The notes beneath the pieces are model-generated. The model ran no database searches, had not been told where the DNA came from, and worked only from the letters and a program-made list of their open reading frames with translations. This document shows, in pieces, positions 1 to 5,024 of a stretch of 5,238 nucleotides of DNA. The stretch's first letter is position 1, and every line of letters starts with the position of its first letter. The stretch is from assembly GCA_016234425.1 (NCBI GenBank), contig JACRCA010000040.1:1-5238 (forward strand), given 5' to 3'. The DNA is from Deltaproteobacteria bacterium (lineage in GTDB: Bacteria; Desulfobacterota; SM23-61). The position numbers were made by a program, and so were the translations under genes.

Positions 1-121
1 AAAACGCGGGGGCAAGATGACCTTCGTGGTCTTTGAGTTCACCTTCTACAACCAAGAGGGCGAGAAAGTCCAGGTTTCCCGCTCCACGATCATTCGGACT
101 GGCGGAGTGGTTAAGGATTAG
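1..121 (+). CDS. MaoC-type hotdog dehydratase, N-terminal (FAS1-like) subunit, C-terminal 39 residues only
   Basis: The left edge cuts this gene; it is read in the frame starting at base 2 and ends at TAG 119-121. The visible residues include the string TFVVFEFTFYNQEGEKV followed by VSRSTIIRTGG, which is the closing beta-strand region of the MaoC_dehydrat_N (FAS1-like dehydratase) hotdog fold. In this family the N-terminal hotdog usually lacks the catalytic Asp/His pair and forms a heterodimer with a catalytic MaoC subunit, here the next gene. The two genes are 11 bases apart and the AGGAGG for the next gene (120-125) overlaps this stop codon, so they are surely co-transcribed. Only the tail is seen, so the family call rests on the short motif and on the neighbour. 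A single fused two-hotdog protein is excluded by the in-frame stop. Confidence 0.75.
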   Translation, partial: KRGGKMTFVVFEFTFYNQEGEKVQVSRSTIIRTGGVVKD

Positions 122-132
122 GAGGTTTTCCG

Positions 133-573
133 ATGGAAAAGAAAGTTCTCTACTTTGAGGATGTCCGGGAAGGAGATGAAGCCCCTCCCTTAGTAGTGCC
201 CAACATCACCCGAACCCAGATCGTCAAGTACGCCGGTGCTTCTGGTGACTTCAACCCCATTCACCACGATGAACTCTACGCCATCCGCGCGGGCAATGAT
301 CGGATCTTTGCCATGGGCATGATGACCGCTGGCTTCCTGAGCCACATGATCACGGACTGGGTGGGAGGCGGAAATTTAAGAAAATACAGAGTTCGCTTCG
401 CCACCCGCATCTGGCCGAGTGATACAGTTACCTGCAAAGGGAAGATCACTATGAAATATACCGAAGAGGGAAAAAATTACATTGAAGCCGACACATTTGC
501 CGAGAACCAGCGAGCAGAAAAAGCGGTCATGGGCACGATCGTCGCCGAACTTCCCAGTAAAGCCAAAGAATGA
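133..573 (+). CDS. MaoC family (R)-specific enoyl-CoA hydratase, catalytic subunit
   Basis: A 146-residue single-hotdog protein, the normal length for a one-domain MaoC hydratase. Residues 33-54 match the hydratase-2 signature: YAGASGDFNP followed by IHHDE and an AxxAG-type end. Asp39 and His44 are the expected catalytic pair that add water across the double bond of a trans-2-enoyl-CoA, with Asn41 also conserved. The protein has no signal peptide or membrane segment and should be cytoplasmic. The start ATG has a perfect AGGAGG at 120-125, seven bases upstream. It follows the FAS1-like hotdog subunit and overlaps the CoA-transferase start by four bases (ATGA, 570-573), so the three genes form an operon. 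Inference: the two hotdog proteins make one heteromeric hydratase, as in the split ChsH1/ChsH2-type systems. The acyl chain it accepts cannot be told from sequence. Confidence 0.9.
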   Translation: MEKKVLYFEDVREGDEAPPLVVPNITRTQIVKYAGASGDFNPIHHDELYAIRAGNDRIFAMGMMTAGFLSHMITDWVGGGNLRKYRVRFATRIWPSDTVTCKGKITMKYTEEGKNYIEADTFAENQRAEKAVMGTIVAELPSKAKE

Positions 574-1859
574 AATCCGTCAAATGGTGTAGCGCCCGCG
601 ATGCCTTGCGCCAGGCCATCCGGCCAGGCGACCGGGTCTTTTTTTCCATAGCCAGCGGCCAGCCGCAAACTCTCCTCCAGGCTCTGGCTGAAGACTTCGA
701 GTATTACAGGGATGTGGAGGTGATCAGCGGAATTCTCCTGGCCGAGCATCCTCTGGCCAAGAAAGGCCTGGAGTCTTCATTTCGCTGCATCAGCCTGCAG
801 ATCAGCCCTTCCATCCGCAAAGACTTGGAGGAAGGGCGGATTGATTTTCTCCCCGTGCGAATATCCGACATGCCCTCCGTTTTTGGCCCCCACGGACCTG
901 CACCGGTCCAGGTCGTCCTGATTCAGGTTGCTCCTCCCGATAGCGCCGGCCGGTTCAGTCTGGGCGTATCCACGAGCATGGCTTACCCTCTGGCCCAGGG
1001 CGCTAAAACGATCGTGGCTGAAGTCAACGATCAAGCTCCCCGGACCTTTGGCCCCTGCTCCTTTTCTTCTTCAGAGATTGATTTTTGCGTGGAATCTTCT
1101 ACCCCTCTACTCGCTTACCCGGAGATTAAAATTGGAGAAGCTGAGCGCCGAATCGCGACGTTCATCGCCGAGTTAATACCGGATGGGGGGACCATCCAGA
1201 TCGGGATCGGAAACCTGCCGGCAGCCATCCTTCAGCTCCTGGAGGGCAAGAAAGACCTCGGCGTCCACTCTGGGATGTTGCCCGATGGAATTGTGGATTT
1301 GGTGGAAAAAGGAGTGATCACCAACCAAAGAAAAAGGGTCTATCCCGGTAAGATTATTGCTGGAGAATTAATCGGCACAGAAAAATTATTCCGCTTTGCC
1401 CACGAGAACCCTCTTTTGGAGATGCACCCATGCCAGGTGAGTCACAATGCCTGTTTGATTGCTGATCTTGACTCTTTTGTGGCCATCAATTCTGTGGTGG
1501 AAATCGACCTGACCGGGCAGATTAACGCCGAATCTGTAAATGGCACCCAGATCAGCGGGGTGGGAGGCCAGTGTGACTTCGTTGAGGGCGCTTTCTTCTC
1601 CAAAAGCGGCCGCTCGATAACGGCCCTGACCTCGACAGCGGGCAAGGGAAAAATTTCCCGCATCGTTCCCCGGCTGGCCAGCGGGGCCGCAGTCACCATT
1701 CCCCGTTATCTGGTGGACATCGTGGTTACCGAATTTGGAGTCGCTGAACTGCGCGGAAAATCCTTCTGCCAGCGGGCTGAGGCTCTAATAGCCATCGCTC
1801 ACCCAAATTTCCGGGATTCGCTTTGGGAAGCATTTACCAGGGGAGGGAAAAGTCAATAA
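570..1859 (+). CDS. Acetyl-CoA hydrolase/transferase family protein (4-hydroxybutyrate CoA-transferase-like)
   Basis: A 429-residue protein, the usual length of the AbfT/butyryl-CoA:acetate CoA-transferase family. The N-terminal AcCoA hydrolase domain covers about residues 1-185 and the C-terminal domain about 190-425. Recognisable blocks are IQIGIGNLPAAI (209-220), DGIVDLVEKGVITN (239-252), NSVVEIDLTGQINAES (307-322), ISGVGGQCDFVEGA (328-341) and the TEFGVAELRG block (387-396). These enzymes move CoA between an acyl-CoA and a carboxylate through a glutamyl-CoA intermediate. The oddity is at residue 235: the segment reads GVHSGM where the well-studied enzymes have HTEM or HSEM carrying the catalytic Glu (Glu238 in Clostridium AbfT). 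Codon 1272-1274 is GGG. The protein may therefore belong to a Gly-containing subgroup with altered chemistry. The start is an ATGA overlap with the MaoC gene and no strong ribosome binding site, so translation is probably coupled. Substrate unknown. Confidence 0.87.
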   Translation: MKSVKWCSARDALRQAIRPGDRVFFSIASGQPQTLLQALAEDFEYYRDVEVISGILLAEHPLAKKGLESSFRCISLQISPSIRKDLEEGRIDFLPVRISDMPSVFGPHGPAPVQVVLIQVAPPDSAGRFSLGVSTSMAYPLAQGAKTIVAEVNDQAPRTFGPCSFSSSEIDFCVESSTPLLAYPEIKIGEAERRIATFIAELIPDGGTIQIGIGNLPAAILQLLEGKKDLGVHSGMLPDGIVDLVEKGVITNQRKRVYPGKIIAGELIGTEKLFRFAHENPLLEMHPCQVSHNACLIADLDSFVAINSVVEIDLTGQINAESVNGTQISGVGGQCDFVEGAFFSKSGRSITALTSTAGKGKISRIVPRLASGAAVTIPRYLVDIVVTEFGVAELRGKSFCQRAEALIAIAHPNFRDSLWEAFTRGGKSQ

Positions 1860-1930
1860 ATTGCGGAATACAGAATATATAGGGGGAGGAGAGGAGGCAA
1901 CTCCACATTCCGCAATCCAAATTCCACAAT
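1860..1930. repeat. Inverted/direct repeat element between convergent genes (ATTGCGGAAT type)
   Basis: ATTGCGGAAT at 1860-1869 is exactly inverted as ATTCCGCAAT at 1907-1916, a 10-bp arm pair with a 37-base purine-rich loop. A second, one-mismatch copy, ATTCCACAAT, follows in direct orientation at 1921-1930, 14 bases after the first. The element fills the gap between the stop of the CoA-transferase and the stop of the DUF169 gene. It may fold in either transcript and serve as a 3'-end stabiliser, but no T-run follows on either strand, so it does not look like a standard intrinsic terminator. That it is a dispersed repeat is inference from its form. Confidence 0.6.
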
Positions 1931-1940
1931 TAAAAACCCT

Positions 1941-2717
1941 CTACCCCTCAGACGAATCCCAAACTTCCAGATATTTCGGGGGCATTCCAGCTCTTGGGTC
2001 CACTTGGCAACCGTAATAGGGGATGGGATATCTGATCCCGCTTTTCTGGGTAGCATCCAGACCCTTAAGAATCTTATCTATCCAGCCGGGAGGAATGGCC
2101 ATTACCAACTCGTCTTCCTGAACCCCGCCGAACCTCCTTTCTCCAAAACAGGGAATGGTCAGGCTTGGCTTCTGGCTGTGATAACACTCGCCCACATAAT
2201 CAGTGCAGGCGCTCTCCCCTACGGAGAAGAATTGCAGCCGTTCATAGTCTTCCCATTGAATGCCCGCAATCAACCTGATCATCTGGGCTGGCGTGCCGTA
2301 GATGATAATCATGTCTGGCTCTATTCTTTCCTGAAACAGGGGGCTGATGGCGACTGCCTTGAACTTCCCATGGGGAATTCGCCTCAAGGACCTTTGATGC
2401 TTCTGGGCGTCCTTTTGGGTTGCAAACCAGATCTCGTGCATCATAGTGCCGTCGAAAGACTTTTCCGGGGGAGGACAGAATCCCAGAACGGAAGGGCAGT
2501 AGGGAGAAATGAATTCTTCCTGAGTAGCCCCCACTGCCCACCCAAAAGTCCTGGCGATGGTAAGTAGTTGGCAAAGAGTTGCTTTCCAGGTAGGTCTCCT
2601 GATCTTGGGGACTTTTTCCATCTCCTCGGTTGATTCAAAAAGCCTAAGGGCGATGGGAAAAGCTCTTAACCGCAAGTAGAAATCAAACTGCTGCGCCACT
2701 TCTTTCCAATTAGCCAT
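1941..2717 (-). CDS. DUF169 family protein (COG2043), function unknown
   Basis: A 258-residue soluble protein that I recognise as DUF169 by several blocks: FPIALRLFES near the start (20-29), CQLLTIARTFGW (49-60), IPHGKFKAVAISPL (114-127), FSVGESACTDYV (164-175), CFGERRFGGVQEDELVMAIP (190-209) and YPIPYYG (230-236). The family is common in anaerobic bacteria and archaea and has no firmly assigned reaction. Seven cysteines are present (49, 74, 81, 171, 178, 190, 237); several lie inside the conserved blocks, which would suit a metal or Fe-S site, but that is inference. There is no signal peptide or transmembrane segment. The start ATG (complement of 2715-2717) has AGGAGGTG on the minus strand at 2722-2729, four bases away, which fixes the start. 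The gene converges on the CoA-transferase operon. The large opposite-strand open frame at 2004-2567 is its shadow. Confidence 0.88.
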   Translation of the reverse strand: MANWKEVAQQFDFYLRLRAFPIALRLFESTEEMEKVPKIRRPTWKATLCQLLTIARTFGWAVGATQEEFISPYCPSVLGFCPPPEKSFDGTMMHEIWFATQKDAQKHQRSLRRIPHGKFKAVAISPLFQERIEPDMIIIYGTPAQMIRLIAGIQWEDYERLQFFSVGESACTDYVGECYHSQKPSLTIPCFGERRFGGVQEDELVMAIPPGWIDKILKGLDATQKSGIRYPIPYYGCQVDPRAGMPPKYLEVWDSSEG

Positions 2718-2828
2718 CCTGCACCTCCTGGTATTGCGTCTCAGAAATAAGTTGAATAATTGAAAAGTCGTTCCCAGGAGCCATGCGAAGGACCGCTGCG
2801 CTGGCCAAAATGAGGCAGTGGTTCCTCC

Positions 2829-2963
2829 TTAGAGGGAGCGGGGCGAGTCCTTCTTCATAATTTCCAACCTTTTGGTGAGATTATCGCCCCGCTTGCTTAT
2901 TGGCGGAGTCCGGGCAGCGATTGCTTGGCCAGGCATTTCCCGGCCGATTTTGGCGGCGCGCAT
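2829..2963 (-). CDS. Possible small basic protein, 44 residues, upstream of the DUF169 gene
   Basis: On the minus strand an ATG (complement of 2961-2963) opens 44 codons ending in TAA (complement of 2829-2831). The start has GGAGG four bases upstream (complement of about 2968-2972), a ribosome binding site as good as those of the sure genes here. The peptide begins MRAAKIGREMPGQ and ends RLEIMKKDSPRSL, is rich in Lys/Arg, and has no hydrophobic segment. I do not recognise it. It points the same way as the DUF169 gene, 111 bases upstream of it, so it could be a leader ORF or a small protein of that transcript. Against it: it is short, has no family, and its 3' end overlaps a 10-bp inverted repeat, which may be the real signal. 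Confidence 0.22.
   Translation of the reverse strand: MRAAKIGREMPGQAIAARTPPISKRGDNLTKRLEIMKKDSPRSL
2837..2893. repeat. 10-bp inverted repeat, AGCGGGGCGA / TCGCCCCGCT
   Basis: AGCGGGGCGA at 2837-2846 is exactly inverted at 2884-2893, with a 37-base loop. The arms are much more GC-rich than the loop. A hairpin could form in RNA from either strand, in the leader of the DUF169 transcript if that begins further upstream. No T-run follows. It could also be a degenerate mobile-repeat remnant. Confidence 0.45.
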
Positions 2964-3036
2964 CGTTCCTCCGCCTGGCTCCACGTCATAATTTGTCAAG
3001 GAACTTTTAGGATGCGATGCTATCTTTAAATGAAAT

Positions 3037-3111
3037 TTATCATTCGAGATAACATGAATTCTCCCGAGAGAATGTTAAGGCCGCCACAGCGGAATATAGT
3101 TAGGACTATAT
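3037..3111 (+). promoter_or_regulatory. Run of four short hairpins in the presumed coaE leader
   Basis: Four perfect stem-loops follow one another: TTATC/GATAA (3037-3041 with 3048-3052), ATTCTC/GAGAAT around a CCGA loop (3058-3063 with 3068-3073, with AAC 3051-3053 and GTT 3074-3076 able to extend it past a bulge), CCGC/GCGG around CACA (3081-3084 with 3089-3092), and ATATAGT/ACTATAT around TAGG (3094-3100 with 3105-3111). Three of them have four-base loops. They lie on either strand equally, but upstream of coaE they would be leader RNA. I cannot match this to a known riboswitch. The AT-rich stems could be chance. Confidence 0.3.
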
Positions 3112-3124
3112 CAGGTAAAATTTA

Positions 3125-3145
3125 AAATTCGAAATTCGAAATTGG
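3125..3145. repeat. AAATTCG short tandem repeat
   Basis: The 7-base unit AAATTCG occurs at 3125-3131 and 3132-3138, followed by a diverged partial unit AAATTGG at 3139-3145; AAAATT just upstream extends the pattern. It sits directly before the coaE reading frame and contains the most upstream possible start (TTG at 3142), which is one reason to prefer a later start for that gene. Confidence 0.65.
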
Positions 3146-3177
3146 GTCTTTATCGGTCTTTTCATTCTTCGGCGAAA

Positions 3178-3876
3178 ATGTTAAGCTCAACAACAATGGT
3201 CTCCCTGAATAGAAAAGGCCAAGATAAATTCATAGAGGAAATCTGGGGAAAAGGCAACTGCCTCCTTTTGGGCGTGACGGGGGGAATCGCCAGCGGGAAG
3301 AACACAGTGGCCCAGGTGCTTGAGCAACTTGGAGCACCCATAATCGATTTTGATGTGCTCAGCCGGGTTGTGGTGGAGCCAGGCAAACCTGTATGGAAAG
3401 AGATCGTGGCCTACTTCGGGGAGCAGGTCCTGTTGGATGGTAAGACCCTGGATCGAAAAAAGCTGGCGCAGATTGTATTTCGCGACCCGGAAAAAAGAAA
3501 AAAGCTGGAAAGTTTCGTCCACCCGAAGATTTTAGAAGAATTTATTCGGCTGGTGAAGGAATACACTGCCAAAGATCCCAGCGTTATCATCCAGGCTATT
3601 GTCCCCCTCCTTTTCGAGGTAAACCTCCAATCTCTCTTTCACAAGGTCTTGCTCGTTTATATCCCTGAAGAAATGCAGATCGAACGCCTGATCAAAAGGG
3701 ATGACATTTCCCGAGAGATGGCTATCAATATTCTTAGGTGCCAGTTGCCCATCGAGGAAAAGGAGAGGCTCGCGGATTTCATCGTGGACAACTCCGGGTC
3801 TTTGGAGGAAACGAAAAGACAGGTGGAAGAGATTTGGGAAAAGTTGAAGGAAATTCAGGAAAGGCGTAAGGCGTAA
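3178..3876 (+). CDS. coaE: Dephospho-CoA kinase
   Basis: CoaE phosphorylates the 3'-hydroxyl of dephospho-CoA with ATP, the last step of CoA synthesis, in the cytoplasm. From the ATG at 3178 it has 232 residues, a little longer than the usual 200 or so. Signature parts: GVTGGIASGKN P-loop (32-42), IIDFD (55-59) in place of the common IDAD, VHP (114-116), the VPLLFE motif (142-147), the RLIKRD lid arginines (170-175) and the AD-IVDN end block (199-205). The P-loop residue after Lys41 is Asn42 rather than Ser/Thr (codon AAC, 3301-3303). About 30 residues precede the first strand, ending FIEEIWGKGNCLLLG, more than in typical CoaE. The start is uncertain: no good ribosome binding site precedes 3178, the ATG at 3196, or the TTG at 3142 that lies in a repeat. 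The last codons (RRKA) and stop lie inside a repeat. It appears monocistronic. Confidence 0.9.
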   Translation: MLSSTTMVSLNRKGQDKFIEEIWGKGNCLLLGVTGGIASGKNTVAQVLEQLGAPIIDFDVLSRVVVEPGKPVWKEIVAYFGEQVLLDGKTLDRKKLAQIVFRDPEKRKKLESFVHPKILEEFIRLVKEYTAKDPSVIIQAIVPLLFEVNLQSLFHKVLLVYIPEEMQIERLIKRDDISREMAINILRCQLPIEEKERLADFIVDNSGSLEETKRQVEEIWEKLKEIQERRKA

Positions 3877-3914
3877 GGGAACGGCATCCCCCTCACGCCT
3901 ATCGCCTTACGTCT
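3862..3914. repeat. GGCGTAAGG palindromic repeat overlapping the coaE stop
   Basis: AGGCGTAAGGCG (3862-3873) pairs with CGCCTTACGTCT (3903-3914), twelve positions with one G-T pair. Inside, GGCGTAAGGG (3870-3879) can instead pair with CCCTCACGCC (3890-3899) with one mismatch. The unit GGCGTAAG is also a direct tandem repeat (3863-3878). The element fills the gap between the convergent coaE and acetamidase genes and supplies the last codons and the TAA of coaE. A long hairpin would form in both transcripts and could act as a terminator or 3' stabiliser, although no T-run follows. A dispersed intergenic repeat is the likely origin (inference). Confidence 0.65.
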
Positions 3915-3919
3915 CACGG

Positions 3920-4939
3920 TTATTTGAATAATGCTTTGGGGATCATGGCGTGAATCCCTTTGTTGACGTCAACAATTTGGGTAACCCTGAGGTCAACCGC
4001 TAAACTGCATAAGGCATAAGCGTCATCACGGGTTAATCCCTTAGTTTTCGAAATAAACTCGATTGCATCGCGCAGGGCAATTTTTACGGCCTCATTGAGG
4101 TCTTTGTGGTATCCAGTGGCGATCCAGTGCGTGGGCGTTTCCACCATGGGCCGTTCGAGCTTCATATCTTTGCGCACGATGAATTGCAGGATGCCTTCCT
4201 CTATGGCTGTCTCGATGGCGGTCACGTTAACCTCCCCATCTCCCTGGACCGCGTGGGCATCCCCGGTAGAAAAGAGGCCTCCCTTCACATTGACTGGCAG
4301 ATAAAGAGTCGTTCCCGCCGCTAACTCTTTATTATCCATATTCCCGCCGAAATAATCCGGAATGGCGGTCGGCCTTTTTTCTCCAGGCTTGGGCGCAACT
4401 CCCATCGCGCCCAGGAATGGCCTGAGGGGAATCACAATCCCTGGGGCAAAAGTCGCTTCCATCTTCCAAAGATCCAGTTGAAAGGTCTTGAATTGCCCAT
4501 TTGGAAAATCCTCGGGTAAGCCCCCGAGATTCATCCTTCCCGGAAGATGATAATTCACCCCACAGTTGATGGGCACCAGCCTTTTAATGCGGACTTCCAA
4601 GACATCGCCCGGTTCGGCCCCGTTAATATAAATGGGTCCGGTCAGGGTAATGGGTCCCAGTTTACGATCCACATAGGTCTGCCTGGTGGCCATTAATTCT
4701 TCAATGGTCATGCCGCAACGAAGTTTCCCATCCATGAGCATCATCGTGCTTAAAGCGACCGTGTCTCCGGAATCGATCGTCAGAACGGGTGGAATGGTAC
4801 TATCAAAAAAACCTGTGTGGACAGTCTGAGGTGTCGCCACTAGTTTGTGGACCTTGCTGCTCTGGCCCATCGCCATACCTCCTAACAAAATGAACATACC
4901 AAGCAACAGATAAAGACTCTTCAAACGAAACGCTCCCAT
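3920..4939 (-). CDS. Exported acetamidase/formamidase family protein
   Basis: A 339-residue member of the FmdA/AmdA amidohydrolase family, which splits short amides such as acetamide or formamide to ammonia and the acid. Family marks are the DSGDTV block (56-61), ADPGD-like NGAEPGDVLEV (107-116), YFGGNMD (196-202), the hallmark GDAHAVQGDGEV (226-237) followed by TAIET (240-244), and the C-terminal DLRVTQIVDVNKGIHAMIP (316-334). Unlike most of the family it starts with a clear signal peptide: Arg5/Lys7, a hydrophobic core at 8-22, and a likely cut after Ala-Met-Gly25. It should work in the periplasm or outside the cell. The ATG has GGAGGAGGA on the minus strand (4944-4952), four bases upstream. 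A promoter lies at 4982-5010. Its substrate is not known; no transporter, regulator or nitrogenous-substrate gene is in view. Confidence 0.9.
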   Translation of the reverse strand: MGAFRLKSLYLLLGMFILLGGMAMGQSSKVHKLVATPQTVHTGFFDSTIPPVLTIDSGDTVALSTMMLMDGKLRCGMTIEELMATRQTYVDRKLGPITLTGPIYINGAEPGDVLEVRIKRLVPINCGVNYHLPGRMNLGGLPEDFPNGQFKTFQLDLWKMEATFAPGIVIPLRPFLGAMGVAPKPGEKRPTAIPDYFGGNMDNKELAAGTTLYLPVNVKGGLFSTGDAHAVQGDGEVNVTAIETAIEEGILQFIVRKDMKLERPMVETPTHWIATGYHKDLNEAVKIALRDAIEFISKTKGLTRDDAYALCSLAVDLRVTQIVDVNKGIHAMIPKALFK

Positions 4940-4978
4940 AAGATCCTCCTCCTTTTGCAGATGATTTTTACCTCTTGG

Positions 4979-5010
4979 CGTAGGATAGCTTAAAGGAACC
5001 TACGTGTCAA
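4979..5010 (-). promoter_or_regulatory. Sigma-70 type promoter of the acetamidase gene, with a dyad
   Basis: Read on the minus strand, a perfect TTGACA (-35, complement of 5005-5010) is followed after exactly 17 bases by TATCCT (-10, complement of 4982-4987, 4 of 6 consensus). Transcription would start near 4975, giving a leader of about 35 bases with the GGAGGAGGA site. CGTAGG (4979-4984) and CCTACG (4999-5004) form a 6-bp inverted repeat that covers the -10 and abuts the -35, a good place for a repressor, though 6 bp may be chance. Confidence 0.65.
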
Positions 5011-5024
5011 TCAAGAATAGGCAT

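Larger units (their letters stand above)
2718..3177. other. Long divergent intergenic region between the DUF169 gene and coaE
   Basis: The two flanking genes are transcribed away from each other, so promoters for both should lie here. I find no convincing -35/-10 pair on either strand: a TTGACA exists on the minus strand (2994-2999) but no -10 sits at the right distance. What the gap does hold is a possible 44-codon ORF (minus strand), the GCGGGGCGA inverted repeat, a string of small hairpins at 3037-3111 and an AAATTCG tandem repeat at 3125-3145. Composition shifts from GC-rich (2780-2985) to AT-rich (2986-3177), consistent with the coaE promoter lying in the right-hand part. Confidence 0.55.

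Noticed and set aside
477..1176. Open frames of 82 to 90 codons opposite or out of frame with the CoA-transferase
   Set aside because: All are covered by the MaoC and CoA-transferase genes; they have no ribosome binding site or family match.
2004..2567. 187-codon open frame on the plus strand
   Set aside because: It lies fully inside the DUF169 gene on the opposite strand, whose protein has clear family motifs and a strong ribosome binding site; the plus-strand translation shows no recognisable motif.
2242..2574. 110-codon open frame on the minus strand in another frame
   Set aside because: It overlaps DUF169 on the same strand in a different frame, is low in family-like sequence and has no start signal.
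2776..2863. 25-codon plus-strand ORF starting at ATG 2783 with AGGAG upstream
   Set aside because: The AGGAG is only two bases from the ATG, the peptide has no recognisable feature, and no gene follows for it to lead.
2994..2999. TTGACA on the minus strand as -35 for the small ORF/DUF169
   Set aside because: At 16 to 18 bases downstream there is only GC-rich AGGCGG-like sequence, no -10.
2993..3026. Possible promoter TTGTCA ... TATCTT for coaE
   Set aside because: The spacer is 22 bases, too long; at 17 bases the -10 would be GATGCT, only three matches. Left unassigned.
3187..3522. 111-codon open frame on the minus strand
   Set aside because: It is antisense to the P-loop half of coaE, which is certain from its motifs.
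1860..3914. CRISPR array
   Set aside because: The repeats are short, of different sequence, and do not recur at regular spacing with unique spacers.
3862..3914. Standard Rho-independent terminator between coaE and the acetamidase gene
   Set aside because: The hairpin is strong but no T-run follows on either strand, so it is listed as a repeat.
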